Notes: generated by a model not told the origin, from the sequence alone. Positions 42,828 through 55,739 are shown, counted from the first letter of the stretch. The stretch is 64,000 bases of DNA from Sthenelais limicola (GCA_942159475.1 OW804094.1:22667323-22731322); one strand, 5' to 3'. Numbers and translations are program-made.

Positions 42828-43035
42828 GGGTGAAGTCGTCAGAAAATGTACAATTCATCTTCACCAATCCTCTCAAATAACCCAAATTTCAGATGAAAAT
42901 AACATAAAAAATACAGTTCAATGCAATGCCGAATATACTCGAATTTACCTAGTATTGACCAAATTGCAGCCTAATTTAGCAGAATTTATTACATGTGTAG
43001 AGCTGCCAATTGTACATTTTCTAAGAATCTGACCC
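42828..43035 (-). mobile_element. MITE-A copy with internal deletion
   Basis: Lacks the CCTAACCAAACAGATTG block. Confidence 0.84.
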
Positions 43036-43136
43036 ATAACCATTGTTTACTTAATATTTTCTGCTTTGTTTGGTTCTTTTCCTACCCATCTGGAAATAAT
43101 GTGAATAGAGTTGTGGAGGATTTTTATATCGATTGC

Positions 43137-43365
43137 TTTGCTGCAGAATGTATAATCGGTAGCTCTACAAATTTGGTAACTTCTGTTAAATCAGACGAAA
43201 AAACTTATAAATAATTGGTATATCAGAGTATATCTGGCATTGTGTTGGTTAAATGTAAATCTTTTATTGTGTTAACCTGCATTTTAAACCTCACTTTTGA
43301 CTTAAATTTGTGTTATTTGAGACGGTTGGTGAAACTGAATTGTACATTTTCTGACAATCTGACCC
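43137..43365 (+). mobile_element. MITE-A copy, diverged
   Basis: Left tip eroded; right tip ATTTTCTGACAATCTGACCC clear. Among the most diverged copies. Confidence 0.7.
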
Positions 43366-43740
43366 TATTATCACTCACTGAGCTCGTTTACTTCGGCCAA
43401 TTGCACTTCAAATTATTGTACAAATGTACAATAATTATTGTAAAACAGACGCAAGGTGCAGTGCTATAGATCAAACAATTAAATTTGGTGAGATGAAAAA
43501 AAATCAAAATATAAGGGACACTGCATACTTGTTGTTTAGAATTGTAAGAGCCTCGATGGCAGGATATGCTGAATAAAACCTTTACAAATTTAAAAAAAAA
43601 CACATGTGCCATAATAGCTGTAGCGTCGACAAAAGTGTGTAAACTTCTCTAATCAGTGTTCATCCAGTTCGTCCCCTAGCTGCTTACGTTACCTTTAATT
43701 GTGACATTGAGGTTGCTAACTATGGTTTTGATATCTACAG

Positions 43741-43943
43741 TCTAGGCCCAAACCCAGATCAGTTAAGAATCGTATACATGTCAGTACGCCTACTTCGCTA
43801 ATCGGTTTCATGGCCTAGTACTAGGCGTTCTAATGGGATTATAATGACATTATGCAGTCTTAATGGAATTATTATGGCACTTTGCGGTTGGGGCGAGAGG
43901 CTTTCCCTCAGTTTGAAGGGACTCCCATCTTTGGGCCTAGACC
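43741..43943 (+). mobile_element. MITE-F copy
   Basis: TCTAGGCCCAAA to TTTGGGCCTAGA; best-preserved tips of the family. Confidence 0.8.
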
Positions 43944-44532
43944 TGCATTTCTACTCTAAAGAATAACTTATGTAGTTGTAATCGGATAATCAGGAGGAAA
44001 TACCCGATACATGAGGGGATGATGTAAAACCATGAGAAAATGAAAGAAAATGGCGTTCATGCTTATTAGACATGAGGGATAGATTTGGAGCTGAGAAATG
44101 GAATAAACATATGGAATAAAAGACCTTAAGAAAGTGTTGCTGACAAAGAATGGCGAATGGGGGTCAAAGGTTGCACTTCGCGTGATTTAGAGAGTAAGTA
44201 AGGAGAGAGAAAGAATGCCAAAAAAGGAAAGCGAGTGGGGTTTTTCTTGTGATATATGGTACTATAGTCCTGGATGATGTCATACCATATTTATGCCATA
44301 AATTTCTTTTATAAAAAAAGGGCTCCTGGTGCGCTGAAATGGACCTTTTATGGGAGTTTAATAAACCTATCAAAAGAGCCACTAACCGACTGGATTCGGA
44401 CCAAGATCAGCAATATTAAATTAGTGTATCATTTTCTAATGAATAGCATGGAATCATGAAGTTGTAATTGATTATCTAAAGCGAAAATAAGTTGTAAAAG
44501 CGAAAATAAGTTGTAAATGCTGGCACATATAT
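43944..44532. other. No feature recognised
   Basis: Contains a short GCGAAAATAAGTTGTAAA doublet at 44480-44516. No gene. Confidence 0.45.
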
Positions 44533-44933
44533 GTGATCCGCTTTAGGAAAATGAGTTATAAGTCGCAAAATATGGATTTTGAGATATATTTGAAACGAGG
44601 AGATCAAGCCGATTCCAATGATAGTAAACAATAGGCCACCCAATAATGTATTTCTATATCATAATGTTGATATTTTTATTTTTGAAAAAAAAGTTGGCAA
44701 TATTTCTGGATAGGTAATTACCAGTAAAGTAACTAAATATACTCCATACGAATGTCTTCAAAACACAAGGATATATTTGATACAATGTCCCGAAATTTGT
44801 TACATAGATTCATATGATTATGAGTGCTAAACCCTCTAAGAATCAGAACATTTCAATAAAGAAATCTTGTGAAAAAACACTTTGAGAAATATCAATTTTG
44901 TGACTTGTGACTTATTTTCCTGGAACACATCCC
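44533..44933 (-). mobile_element. MITE-B copy, duplication ATAT
   Basis: ATAT on both sides of GTGATCCG...CACATCCC. Confidence 0.86.
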
Positions 44934-45358
44934 ATATTAGCCCCTCCCTAAAAGTCTATGGGAGGTATGTTAGATGCAGTAGCCCTTTGTGTTCCATATA
45001 GATATCGCTAGGGGGCAGCGCAGCATGGCAGGCGACCAATGATCTGCCTGTTTTTACTGCATTAAAAACTTGTATATCAGTTTTAGATCTAAAGTGGGAG
45101 AAGAAGGCTGAAGAGTTTCGTGATCCTATTTTAGACCCGATGTTAAAGTTGCTATCTCAGTTAACATCGATTAAAAAACTAAGGATTTTCTACTTTTTGT
45201 TCGGTTTTATTTGAAAGTCCTTTGACCAGAACTTTGGGTGATTTCATTTTGCCCATCAGATCACATTGCCAATTTCAGATCAGTTCGACTTGCAGTACAG
45301 AAGGCTATTTGTTATTTATTACACACTGAAATGATCATGATTTAGCCAGCCGATGACA

Positions 45359-45531
45359 ATGGTCCTGGGTATGACCATTAAGTGCCTTTCTGTCTTTTTC
45401 TCTGTATCTCTCTCCCTTCTTCTCTATCTCTATTTCCTGGGTATGACCATAAACTGCCTCCCTCTCAGCTCTCCTGCCCTTGATATAACCATATTAAATG
45501 TGTTGATAAGGGCGTAAAGCAACTCACTCAC
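45359..45531 (+). mobile_element. CACT-tailed SINE with target duplication
   Basis: Flanked by CCAGCCGATGACA and CCAGTCGATGACA (13 bp, one mismatch). Shows the boundaries of the family: head GGTCCTGGGTATGACC, tail (ACTC)n. Confidence 0.8.
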
Positions 45532-45539
45532 CAGTCGAT

Positions 45540-45660
45540 GACAGACAAATAAAAGAAACAAAATCCTCCAAAATGACTTTTAGATGGGTTAAAAAAGAAT
45601 GAAACAAAAAGTATAAGATTAAATTAATGAGAGTGCAACTTTAATTGAAAGAGTTCAACA
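45540..45660 (+). repeat. Repeat E 3' part
   Basis: ATCCTCCAAAATGACTTTTAGATGGG through GAGAGTGCAACTTTAA in shortened form. Confidence 0.5.
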
Positions 45661-47570
45661 CACTTGGCTTTTAGAGAGTCTTATTGTCAGTACCGTGTAC
45701 ACATGTTTCAAAACAAAATGTTGCTTTGATATGAAACGGTAGCAACTATTCACATTCAAGTATGTGGGGTGCTTTGATCATGTCTAGTTCTAAAGTTCTA
45801 AAGTTCGGTACTTGTAACACTTGCATAAATACAATTCCTTTCCTATCACATCAAATAATACACTCTGTGCCAGATTCTTCTTCTCCAAACAGATCCATAT
45901 AATATATAGATGGCCACCTTCCACCGTGCACTATACCTAAAATGTGCCTTATGACAGAAAAAAAAATTGAAAGTCGGACGAAAACTGGTGGCGATCATAT
46001 AGTTAACAATGGTAATGTGAAAATCCAGACCACCCTCGAAAGAGAGATAGAAATTATAATATGTGAACATTGTTGTTTTTAACACTCGTGAAGGCTGTTT
46101 TTATTCATTACGTTTAATTCATTATGTTTAATCCATTATGTCTTCGGAGGAAAAGTTAAAAAAAAAACCAGATTATTGGAAAACCATGACATTATCATCG
46201 TGACCATTGTGGTAATTATTGTATTATATTATATTGGTGTAGCAAATTATGCCTGAAACCTTTCTAGATCAAATCACTGGACTGAGTAGTATTTGTATCT
46301 CTATCTTTTAGTATAGAATTTTGTTTGACCACTTCAAAAAGGTCTTGTTAAACGGCTTAAAGTGTATTTGTATTTAAGATTTTTATTCAGCAATTAAACT
46401 TTATGTAACAGTTATACTATTCTCAGAATTTGCTGGTGTACTTACAAAAAGGTAACAATATGTCATGACATTTATCAGAGTCATTCTCTCTCTCTATATA
46501 TATATATATCGAAGCGAATCATTATGAATAAGAACATTGTTAAGAGCCTCGCACATTAGGCATTTTTACTTGAAATAATAAACGGATAGAATGTTATTTT
46601 GAATAATCTTAGAAAATTCTATAGAGTAAAAACTAACCCCCAGCATTGTGTCTGATACAGATATTTCAAAAGGAATCGTCTTGTTTCTCCATTTGAACTT
46701 CATGAGGATATCATGTTATGTGAAATTGAACTCAATAAAATTTATTTAAAAAAACAATAGCATGAAACCGAAATGCAATACACAAAGATGTTACGTGAGG
46801 AAAGAACCTGATTTTGTTCTTCGTTTGGAGCACTATTTATGATTTTTTTCATAAATAGGCAATAGTGTAACGAATAGCAAATTGCCTGCTAGAATGTATG
46901 CTCATAAGATGTTGAATATTTAAATTTGTGTCATAATCTCCTAATTTACCTATATATCTGTTGTAATGTATTTCGTGGTTCTCATGAGAGTATAGATGTC
47001 AGTCTAAATTGAGCCAAAATAAAATGATTTAAAAAAATTAAAAAATTAAAATAAGAAGAGAAAATATTCAATATAAGAAGAGCAAATATAAGAACACCGA
47101 AACCGTAAGAAAGACGATGTCAATAGTATTTTGATTTCAGAGGTTCTTTACTCCTTCATCCTTTATATATATAACAATTATCAGATAAGGCGTGTCTGCT
47201 TCAGAAAACGGTGTAGAAAAGAAACAATTTTCAGATCACAGAATGTCAGATGACAATGATCTATAGCACAGCCCTCAGATCTAGAGGGTATTGGGTTCGA
47301 ATCCCATTAGGAACCTCTCCACTTCACTCTCCTATAAGAATAACAAAGCATCGGCAGGTCACAGTACTAGAGCGTTTATTGTTAGTTATCTAAAACATAC
47401 TTGACATTTACGAGTAGTACCCTTAAATGAGAGAGTTGCTCTGATAAGGGAAACAAACCAAAGCACTTTACAACTCTGTTTAAGCACCCTGAACCTAGGT
47501 GGTCCGTTTACAATACTAAACATACGACCCAGCACCCACTTGGTTTACATAGCTTTACAACGAATAGGGG
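45661..47570. other. No gene; several retroelement 3' ends
   Basis: AATAAAATTTATTT plus an A-run at 46735-46755, a TTTTTATTCAGC LINE-like end at 46380, and a tRNA-B-box-like GGGTTCGAATCCC at 47293. A 79-codon minus frame at 46085-45846 has no family match. Confidence 0.4.
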
Positions 47571-47576
47571 ATGTGC

Positions 47577-48296
47577 ATAGCCGCCATTTTGAATCTTGAT
47601 TTGCATGGAATTATGGGATTAATAGTAGTCTAAAATCTATAGAAAACGTGCCATGTTGATTATGGAATATTTATCAAAGTCTAAATGTGCTGTGTTATAG
47701 GAAAATGAGTCATAAGTCGCAAAATCAATATTTTTCAAAGTGTTTTATTCACAAGATATCTTTGTCCAAATGTTTTTATTCTGGGGCTGCGGAATGCTGT
47801 TTTTAGCATGAAGAAATTTACCACATTTCAAGACTGTGTATCAAATATATCTATGCGTATCTAAGGTCATTGTATAGGGTCTATTTAGCTACTTTACTAT
47901 TCAATGTCCACCCAGTAATACTACAAACTTTCTTTTCATAAATAAAAACATCAAACTTAAAATATAGAAATACTTATTAGAAGCCCAACTGTTTACTATC
48001 ATTGGAATCGTCTTGATCTCATCTTTTCAAATATAATAATATCTCAAAATCCATATTTTGCGACTTGTGACTCATTTTCCTGAAACATATCACAAATGTC
48101 AATATTCATGTGGTATACATGTTCTCACAACACAGTCCCCAGCTTTCCCATCATGCATTTGGTTTTCATAGATCATTAATGAAAGCTATGATATTGGTGA
48201 AAACATTCTTGCAAATATTTGTATGTCAGATTTTAACAGAATCCATCCCAGCATTCACTGCAGTAGACATGCGCAGGGAGACATACAAACCCCCTA
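47577..48296 (+). mobile_element. Element D copy, interrupted by MITE-B
   Basis: ATAGGGGATGTGCATAGCCG to CATACAAACCCCCTATTA. Removing the MITE-B leaves about 320 bp, colinear with the outer parts of the copy at 15349-20634. Confidence 0.78.
47697..48093 (+). mobile_element. MITE-B nested in element D, duplication AAAT
   Basis: AAAT at 47693-47696 and 48094-48097. Confidence 0.9.
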
Positions 48297-48333
48297 TTAG
48301 ACATCACAACACGATTGGGACCGTTTAACATTT

Positions 48334-48566
48334 GTGATGTGTTTCGGGAGAATGAGTCACAAGTCGCAAACAATGGATTTTGAAATATTATCAAGCAGAT
48401 TCCAATGATAGTAAAGAGTAGGTCATCTAATAAGTATTTCTAAATTTTAGGATTGATATTTTAATTTTGAAAAGAAAATAGTTTTCAATAATTTGTGGAT
48501 GGACAGTTACCAGTGAATTAGCTAAATATACTCTAGAGTATGACCTTAGGAATACATGGATATATT
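48334..48566 (-). mobile_element. MITE-B left half
   Basis: Starts GTGATGTGTTTCGGG; breaks at the T-run at 48566. Confidence 0.75.
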
Positions 48567-48771
48567 TTTTTTTTTTATTATTTTTTTTATTACTATTACG
48601 GCCAAACATTTACAATACTAACAAATACGCACATCAACCCTGTTGATACATTACTGCGTTGCCTGTTACATACTATTATTTCAAGGAAAATCAAAGAAAC
48701 AAGATATATTTCATTTCTATTATGGAGTCTTCTACATTGATATATTATACAAAATGAAATGAAATGAAATC

Positions 48772-49530
48772 ATGCTTCCCGACTGTGAAGCCGACTTTAA
48801 CACCCCAATAAAGTCCACTCACTCCACAAGACCAAGACCAAGACCGGACCATCAGACCGAAGGATTGTCAACTCTAATGTACCACCTCCTGATGGGAATC
48901 AAGTCGATCAACAAACTGCTAGCCCGAGACCTTGGAAAAGTCCTAGAAGCCCATGGATACGTGAACCAGACGTATAACCACAGACAATAAACGAACTCTC
49001 ATGGAGGAGACTATTCTAGTCCCCTCCAGATAACCATATTATATATGATAGAAAAATTTTTTTATCTCATCGCTGCTAAGTAACACTAATCACTAGGGCC
49101 TTAAAATTATAGAGCCCTCTCTGCCCCCTTCTCCTTTGAAATACCTGCTAAATATATAATAATCTTCAAGTACTTAATTACTAAGTTATATGGGTCTTAA
49201 AATTATAGAACTCATCTTATCACATCAACTCTCTCATATCTCAGGTATTCTTAAACCACGCCCCCTTATCCCTCAACCAATCGGATCGCTTTAACACATT
49301 TTACACATTTAACACATTTTTACACATGTGCAAATAAAGTGTCACTCTCGAATGCATATATAAACCTGTATTACGCATACTCCACATTCCCCTGACGAAG
49401 GCTACCCCAAGCCGAAACGCGTAGGGTTTTCGCCATGTTTTAAAGGAAAAATAAAACATATAAAAAACTACTTTCGGAGTACTTACTTGTTCGGCGATCC
49501 ACCTATTTCATCTATTATACAAAATTACCA
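48772..49530 (+). mobile_element. Possible Penelope-like or other retroelement 3' fragment
   Basis: A 72-codon frame (48772-48990) ends LLARDLGKVLEAHGYVNQTY. About 400 bp on, CCTGACGAAGGC and GCCGAAACGCGTAGGG form the DEGx...ETR-type signature common near the 3' ends of Penelope-like and related retroelements. An AAATAAAACAT follows at 49449. The frame itself is not recognised. The region from 49000 to 49380 has no other structure seen. Confidence 0.3.
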
Positions 49531-49724
49531 TATAACTCTACTTTCGAAACAATTCTTTCTGCTCAATCTTCACTCAAAATTAGTTATTTTCTGTGTCGTT
49601 ACGTACCATACAATAATCGCCAGTCCTCATAAGGACTTTTTCATCGCATAGGAGATCGAATAGAATATATAAAAACAAATTTTTCCTCCAAAGAGTGCTA
49701 CATTCCATTATAATTCAGACATAA

Positions 49725-50140
49725 TTATAACCTAACCAGGTCATTCAATTCTTCAAACTTTGCTTGGTATAATGCCTTTAGATCTCGTGCAAAACTGTTC
49801 TTATCTTCATTATCTCTTATACTCCTGTCCATCCCATTCCATATGATTAATTCCTGATAGAAACATGATCGACGACTCCTCTCACTCTTAGGTATGAATA
49901 ATTTGAACCTGAGCCCTTGATTATTCCTGAATATACTGTCTTGAAATTCGATATATGTATTCATAAGACGACAAGTGTTGGACACCACAAGGATGAAAAC
50001 ACTCCTACAAAGAGATCTTATAAATAAAACATTTTGACCCCTAAGGCCATATTCCATGTCTTCTGGACCTTCTTTCTCATTGCCACAGCAAGGTTTAGGA
50101 ATAAGAAGCTGGAAAACTCCAGCAGAGGAAGGACATGTGC
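49725..50140 (-). pseudogene. Remnant of a second LINE ORF2 C-terminus
   Basis: A 110-codon frame reads LFIPKSERSRRSCFYQELII and then WNGMDRSIRDNEDKNSFARDLK. The RxxFYQxLxxWNxxxxxIR...F...LK pattern is that of reverse-transcriptase C-termini in CR1/L2-like elements. No endonuclease or RT core remains; a MITE-A begins at 50149 just upstream. It differs in sequence from the element at 20.8-27.7 kb. Confidence 0.55.
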
Positions 50141-50148
50141 ACTATGTT

Positions 50149-50373
50149 GGTCAGATTTTCTGAAAATGCACAATTGGCAGCTCTACACATTTAGTAAATT
50201 GTGGTAAATTAGGCTGAAAAATGATGAATATTGGTTATATATTTGGTATCACATTGATTTAAAGTATCAGTTCTATTATGTTAAACTGCATTTTGAAGCT
50301 CAATTCTTTTTTTAAATGGTTTTTTTTAAAGGATTGGTGAAGGTGAATTATACATTTTCTGAAAATCTGACCC
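50149..50373 (+). mobile_element. MITE-A copy
   Basis: Tip TGGTCAGATTTTC; AAAGTATCAGTTC core subfamily. Confidence 0.84.
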
Positions 50374-50598
50374 TTGTAATGCATGTACGCAGGTTATCCA
50401 TCGGAGTTCCATCGGTCAAAGGAATCCATGTTCTTGCTGTGTTAATATATCGTTATTATATCATTTCTGACACTTGATAGCGGTTAATGTTCAGTGAACA
50501 TGAGGCTATATGTTAGATATCCAGTTCCTAAATGTCATTGCCCTGCATCAAATGTGTTATTTGACATGTAACCTATCCAGGTTATTTATGTTTTATAC

Positions 50599-50826
50599 GG
50601 GTCAGATTTTCAGAAAATGTACAATTGGCAGCTGTGGACATTAAGTAAATTCTGCTAAATTTGGCTGCAATTTGGCCAATACTAGGTGAATTCGAGTATA
50701 TTCGGTATTGCACTGATTCTAGCAATCTGTTTGGCTAGGTTGAACTGTACTTTGAACTGCATTTCTGTCTTAAATGTGGGTTATTTGAGAGGATTGGTGA
50801 AGATAAATTGTCTGAAAATCTGACCC
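50599..50826 (+). mobile_element. MITE-A copy, duplication ATAC
   Basis: ATAC on both sides; lacks ATTGTACAT near the right tip. Confidence 0.87.
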
Positions 50827-50979
50827 ATACACGCACTCTAAGACATAGAGGTTCTTACTGTAAACTGGATTAGAGCTTCATTATAAGTATAGGCTCAGTA
50901 GATAGATAGTGTGGGTTCTAATAGGAACCTCTTGTTTAAGGAGTGTAGATGCTGTTCGTAGATAGGGGGGAAATGATTG

Positions 50980-51250
50980 ATTTAATTTATAAATATGTTT
51001 ATTCAGGAACAACAAAATACATCTCAGCGACCAGCGTTGATATTCTCAGTATTGCCTGATTACTTAAGGCAAAAAGGGCATTAATTGTATACAGATGCTA
51101 TACCATGAAAGTTTTAGATAATATAATAAATTGAAATGATACAACTTTTCTGAGTATAATGGGAACAATCCCTTTCTCAGTAGTTTCATAGTCTTCCAGA
51201 TAGATGACCTCTATTTTTTTTTTATTTATTTTTTTTATTTTCATTGACAG
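50980..51250 (-). mobile_element. LINE-like 3' end fragment
   Basis: TTTATTCAGGAAC and CTCAGTATTGCCTGATT recall 10476 and the retrotransposon tail. A second T-rich run at 51211-51242 may be another 3' end. Confidence 0.35.
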
Positions 51251-51500
51251 TATGTACAATCCATGGGCTCGCCGGGGGCCACATTGACAATTCAGGGATA
51301 TCGCCAGAAATGGCTATCTGTAATTGATAGAATCTATCCCAATCACTCCACCCTGATAATTTATGTGGCTACTGTTCACCATCTGCGGTTATTGCTAAGC
51401 ACCAGATGGCTTCAATGGGGTTTGTAGGTTTGTGATTTTCACGAAACAATTTTGATATCTTCCCTTATTGCTAGAGGTTGATCTGAAATTAACTGAGATC

Positions 51501-51708
51501 TTAAGGGTGGTCTCCACTGGCTGTGGTAAGCTCTGCGGTAAGCCTTGCGATGGTTTGTGCTGGTTCTGTAGGGGTTGAGGAATGACGAAGTCCTTGCCTA
51601 CATGGTCAGTGAATGATGTAGGCAGGACCTTGCCACTTCTCAACAACACAGCACCATCGCAAGCCTTAATGCAGAGCTTAACGCAGCCAGTGGAGACCAC
51701 CCTTTAAT
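51501..51708. mobile_element. MITE-C hairpin, TTAA duplication
   Basis: TTAAGGGTGGTCTCC and GGAGACCACCCTTTAA at the ends. Confidence 0.82.
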
Positions 51709-52031
51709 CAACAGTATTAGCAAGGCCAGACCAAGTTTAGGATATCATCAAGATGGTGATTAAAACATTTCCAAAGAATCTATCTATTAGACAATCCATT
51801 ATGAACCCAACATATGAAATCTATTCCTTCAACAACAACTGCTGAGGATATAATTAAAGCCATCTTTGTATGGTGGATTGAGAATCAGACCACTGTGTGT
51901 GTTTGTGTTTGTGGTCAATGCAGCGCACTAATTGTACGGTTACCTCTATTGGGCCACCATAATGTGGTACTAGTTTGGGCCCCCAAAGTAATGTCGTTAT
52001 CACTGCACCAGGGTGATAATTATCAGCATAA

Positions 52032-52263
52032 GGGTCAGATTTCCAGAAAATGTACAATTGGTAGCTGTACACATTTAGTAAATTCTACAAAATAGGCTGC
52101 AATTTGGTCAATACTAGTAAATTCGAGAATATTTGGCATTGCATTGATTCTAGCCATCTGTTAGGTTAGGTTGAACTTTATTTTGAATTTTATTTTCGCC
52201 CGAAATTTGGGTTTTTTGAGAAGATTGGTGAAGGTGAATTGTACATTTTCTGAAAATCTGACC
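52032..52263 (+). mobile_element. MITE-A copy
   Basis: Full length; right tip CTGACCG. Confidence 0.86.
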
Positions 52264-52550
52264 GATTAACTAAATACTGCCAGTACCAGTCTCTCCCCGG
52301 GCGCAATTAAAGCCTTCCTCATTGGATCAGGCACTAATTGGGAAACTGATTGCGCCTCTATTGCAATCTTCTTCCCTCCAAACGACTCTCTCTCCCCCCG
52401 CTCCCTTTCTCTATCTAGCCCCCTCTTTCTTTAGCTTGCAATAGCATCGAGGGAAGCTACCGGTGTGTTTGAGGATTGGACGACCATCCAGAAATCTACT
52501 GTAAAACTAGCACTTGGGAAAGTACTCTTTAAAACTAGCACCTAAAGCCT

Positions 52551-53012
52551 GGGTTCCACTGCCCCTCTACTTCTCCCGCTACTCCTCACGTTTCTTTGGT
52601 CCCACTACTTAATAAGTAACAGGAAGTAGCCTTTTCAAGTCAAACATGTTTGAATTGAAGCAGCGACTTTACGCTACTTGCTCCCGCTTCTAAAAGTAGC
52701 GGGACCAAAGAAACAGGGCGGTCCTGGGTAAGACCTTAAAGTGCCTGGTCCTGGGTAAGACCTTAAAGTGCCTGGTCCTGGGTAAGACCTTAAAGGGCCT
52801 TCCTATCTCTTTTCTCTGTCTCTCTCTCCCTTCTTCTCTATCTCTATTTCCTGGGTATGATCATTAACTGCCTCCCTCTCAGCTCTCCCGCCCTTGATAT
52901 AACACTTTAAAGTGTTGATAAGGGCGTAAAGCCACCAATCTCACTCACTCACTCACTCCAAAGAAACAGGAGTAGTAGCGGGAGAAGTAGCAGGACAGTG
53001 GAACCCAGTTCT
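52551..53012. mobile_element. MITE-G fold-back element split by a SINE
   Basis: GGGTTCCACTGCCCCTCTAC pairs with the other end, AGGACAGTGGAACCC; TTTCTTTGGTCCC pairs with GGGACCAAAGAAA. The SINE at 52718-52957 interrupts its right arm. Confidence 0.7.
52718..52957 (+). mobile_element. CACT-tailed SINE with triplicated head, 13-bp duplication
   Basis: CCAAAGAAACAGG precedes (52705-52717) and follows (52958-52970) the insert. The head GGTCCTGGGTAAGACC is present three times, 26 bp apart. Confidence 0.88.
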
Positions 53013-53149
53013 AACTATAGGAAACATAGGACCTGAGATATTACACAGCCCTATATTGTTCCACCTGTTGATATCCAATCAAATAAGTAGATAATCTGAT
53101 GGACTTACTGCAAACCGTTAAACCCTTGTTTTACTTTTATAAAGTACAT

Positions 53150-53283
53150 GATGCAGTGGCAATTAACTGACAGGTATGTACCATCTTGATGCAGTGGTTA
53201 TTAACTGAGGAGTATGTAGCACCTTGATGCAGTGGTAATTAACTGTATGTAGCACCTTGATGCAGTGGTAATTAACTGAGGGG
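53150..53283 (+). repeat. Short tandem repeat, about 32-46 bp x 4
   Basis: Units with GATGCAGTGGTAATTAACTG and TATGTAGCACCTT. Confidence 0.75.
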
Positions 53284-53287
53284 TATA

Positions 53288-54015
53288 TGGGTCAGATTTT
53301 CAGAAGATGTACAGTTGGCAGCTGTACACATTCAGAAAATTCCTCTAAATTAGGCTGCAATTTAGTCAACACTAGGTAAATTCGAGTATCTTTGGCATTG
53401 CATTGATTCTAGCAATCTGTTTGGTTAGGTTAAACTGTAATCTCAACTTTATTTCCGTCTGAAATTTAGGGTATTTGAGAGGATTCACTCTAGACAACTA
53501 CCGCGTTTGACCAACCAAATTTGGTTGTTAAATTGGTATGCGGTAAGAAGGGACCATAGAGCGGCTGGTGCCTCGCTGGCTCTTAACCACTGACACATGT
53601 TTGGAGCGTGAGGCTCTCTATGAGGGACTAGACAGGCAACATATTGAGTTTGAATAAATGCTGGCTCACACTATTCTGGTATTGAAATAATTTAAAAATA
53701 TTTAAATATTCGTCCTATTCTTTTGTGAATATTGAAGATATAAATTACACACAGATATAAACAGTGCTTGAAATGGACACTCATAAATGTGTGTCATTTC
53801 GCAATCCTCCCAAATGCTCAGTTAGTATAGTGCAACTTCAAGAGCCCCAGTCTCAGTAACCCTACACCTTGTGGTAACAGCCTAAGAGATGTTATGGGTA
53901 AAACGCGATCAAGCACGCAGGGAGTATGGGAGATGCTATCTGGACCCTCCGGTAATAGGCTGGACTGGATTGGTGACAGTGAATTGTACATTATTTTTTC
54001 TAAAAATCTTACCCA
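53288..54015 (+). mobile_element. MITE-A copy split by a 480-bp insertion
   Basis: Left part ends GAGAGGATT at about 53487; the right part resumes GGATTGGTGACAGTG at about 53964 and ends ATCTTACCC. Confidence 0.7.
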
Positions 54016-54559
54016 TGCAGACCTTGATGCATTGGTAGTTGCTGCTCAGACCTAATCAATAACTAATATTATATCATGCCTTTCATCATCATTAATCAGC
54101 GTTTTTATCGGCCGTGCTTACAAAGGTCGTTCTGATCCTTTGATATTATCATGATGAAGCACCCATGGGAGTCTATATATACCCCATCTCAATATAGAAA
54201 CTTAAATCTCCTGTTAATTGAGTACATCATACCACGTATATAACCCCGTCTACTAGATGGGGAGAAACGGACTGATATAATATCCCATGACTTGAAAGAA
54301 GTAGAGATCTGTTTATAACAGTGACTTCACATATGATTAGAAATCAAAATTGTGGTACCAACTTTCTTGTTATTCTAATGTGTTCATTTTAGAATTAAAT
54401 GTTGCTGTTTTTTATGTTAGGTTATAAAAGTGAAATGTTTAAAAGATATTTATAATCTAATAGATTTTATCTCTTAGCTATGGGATTGTAAGTGCAAAGA
54501 CGTTTTAAAATGTCTGTGAAATAAAGGTGCAAGTCGCGTAAGCTATTTACATGATAAAT
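54016..54559. other. No feature recognised
   Basis: AT-rich sequence without repeat or exon signals visible. Confidence 0.45.
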
Positions 54560-54972
54560 GTGATGCGTTTCAGGAAAATGAGTCATAAGTCATAAAATTG
54601 ATATTTTTCAAAGTGTTTTTTTGCACAAGATCACATTATTGGAATGTTGGAGGCCTCATTTTTGGAGGCCTCATCACTTCTAGCGATATCAATCGATGTA
54701 TCAAATTTCAGGACAATCTATGTAATATATCATTTCCTTTTAAAGGTCCCCATATGGACTACATTTAGTTACTTTACTGGTTATTGAGCCCCAGAAATAT
54801 TGGAAACTCTTTTTTTTTCAAAAACGAAAATATCAAACTTAAAATCTAGAAATACTTATTAGATTATTAGACTGTTTACTATCATTGGAATCGGCTTGAT
54901 CTCATCTTTTCAAATATAATTCTCAAAATCTATTTTTTGCGACTTATGACTCATTTTCCTAAATCGGATCAC
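54560..54972 (+). mobile_element. MITE-B copy
   Basis: Full length; contains a small GGAGGCCTCAT doublet at 54648-54672. Confidence 0.86.
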
Positions 54973-55739
54973 ATATATCATCTTTGGATTCAAATGAAAA
55001 ACGATTGGAACATTGTGCTGTACCACAAAGATACAGGAAAACGTTACAACAAGAACAACAACATTTGTTTGCCTTTAGTTGCTTAAAAAGTTAAGAATTA
55101 TTATTCTTATAATGTATTATTGTTATAACTTATGAGGCATACAACTTCTAATAAGTTGATGACACTTGGATACTTCAAAATACCACCTTGTGTGTTTTTT
55201 GTTTTTTTCAGTTTATTCTAAAAACAATAGGAATTGAGAATAATTTGTTCAGGTCTTCAGATTTTAGCAAAATAGTAATAACTACTTTTGGAGATTGATA
55301 AAAAAGATGAGATGGGAGATGAATATGATAACGAGTATTCAATAAAACTAATATAAAACAGGATAGCTTGAAACAAATCAAGAAGAAGTTACCAAACTTG
55401 ATGGATTTGATATGTATTCCCGCTAGGTTTAGGTTACCACTAGCAGTGCTATATATAGAAGGTGTGTAAGGCCCTCCTGAGAGAGGCCCTATGAAGGGCA
55501 TATCATGTTCTGTCATCCTACCCATGGACCTCCACCCTCTGCTGGCAGTAGCTAATATGAGGTATATCTTTAGTACAGACATACCAGATGCTTCCTCCCA
55601 CTCGCTTTCCCAAGCTGCCTATACGTCAACATGACATGCACAATAGGGAGATTTAGCCATATCCATAACGCACCAACACAACACTAACGCATCCAGTAAT
55701 AGGGAGATTTAGCAACTGCAAAGCACCAATACAACACTA
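54973..55739. other. No feature supported
   Basis: A 124-codon minus frame (55582-55208) starts MSVLKIYLILATASRG, faintly signal-like, but lacks splice sites or a family match. Confidence 0.35.

Noticed and set aside
47250..47340. Possible tRNA gene (GGGTTCGAATCCC)
   Set aside because: Only a B-box-like word; no acceptor stem or A box could be paired.
53100..53165. Donor-like TGCA|GTAAGT on the minus strand in the needed phase
   Set aside because: The upstream codons show no GRC...Y segment, signal peptide or acceptor.
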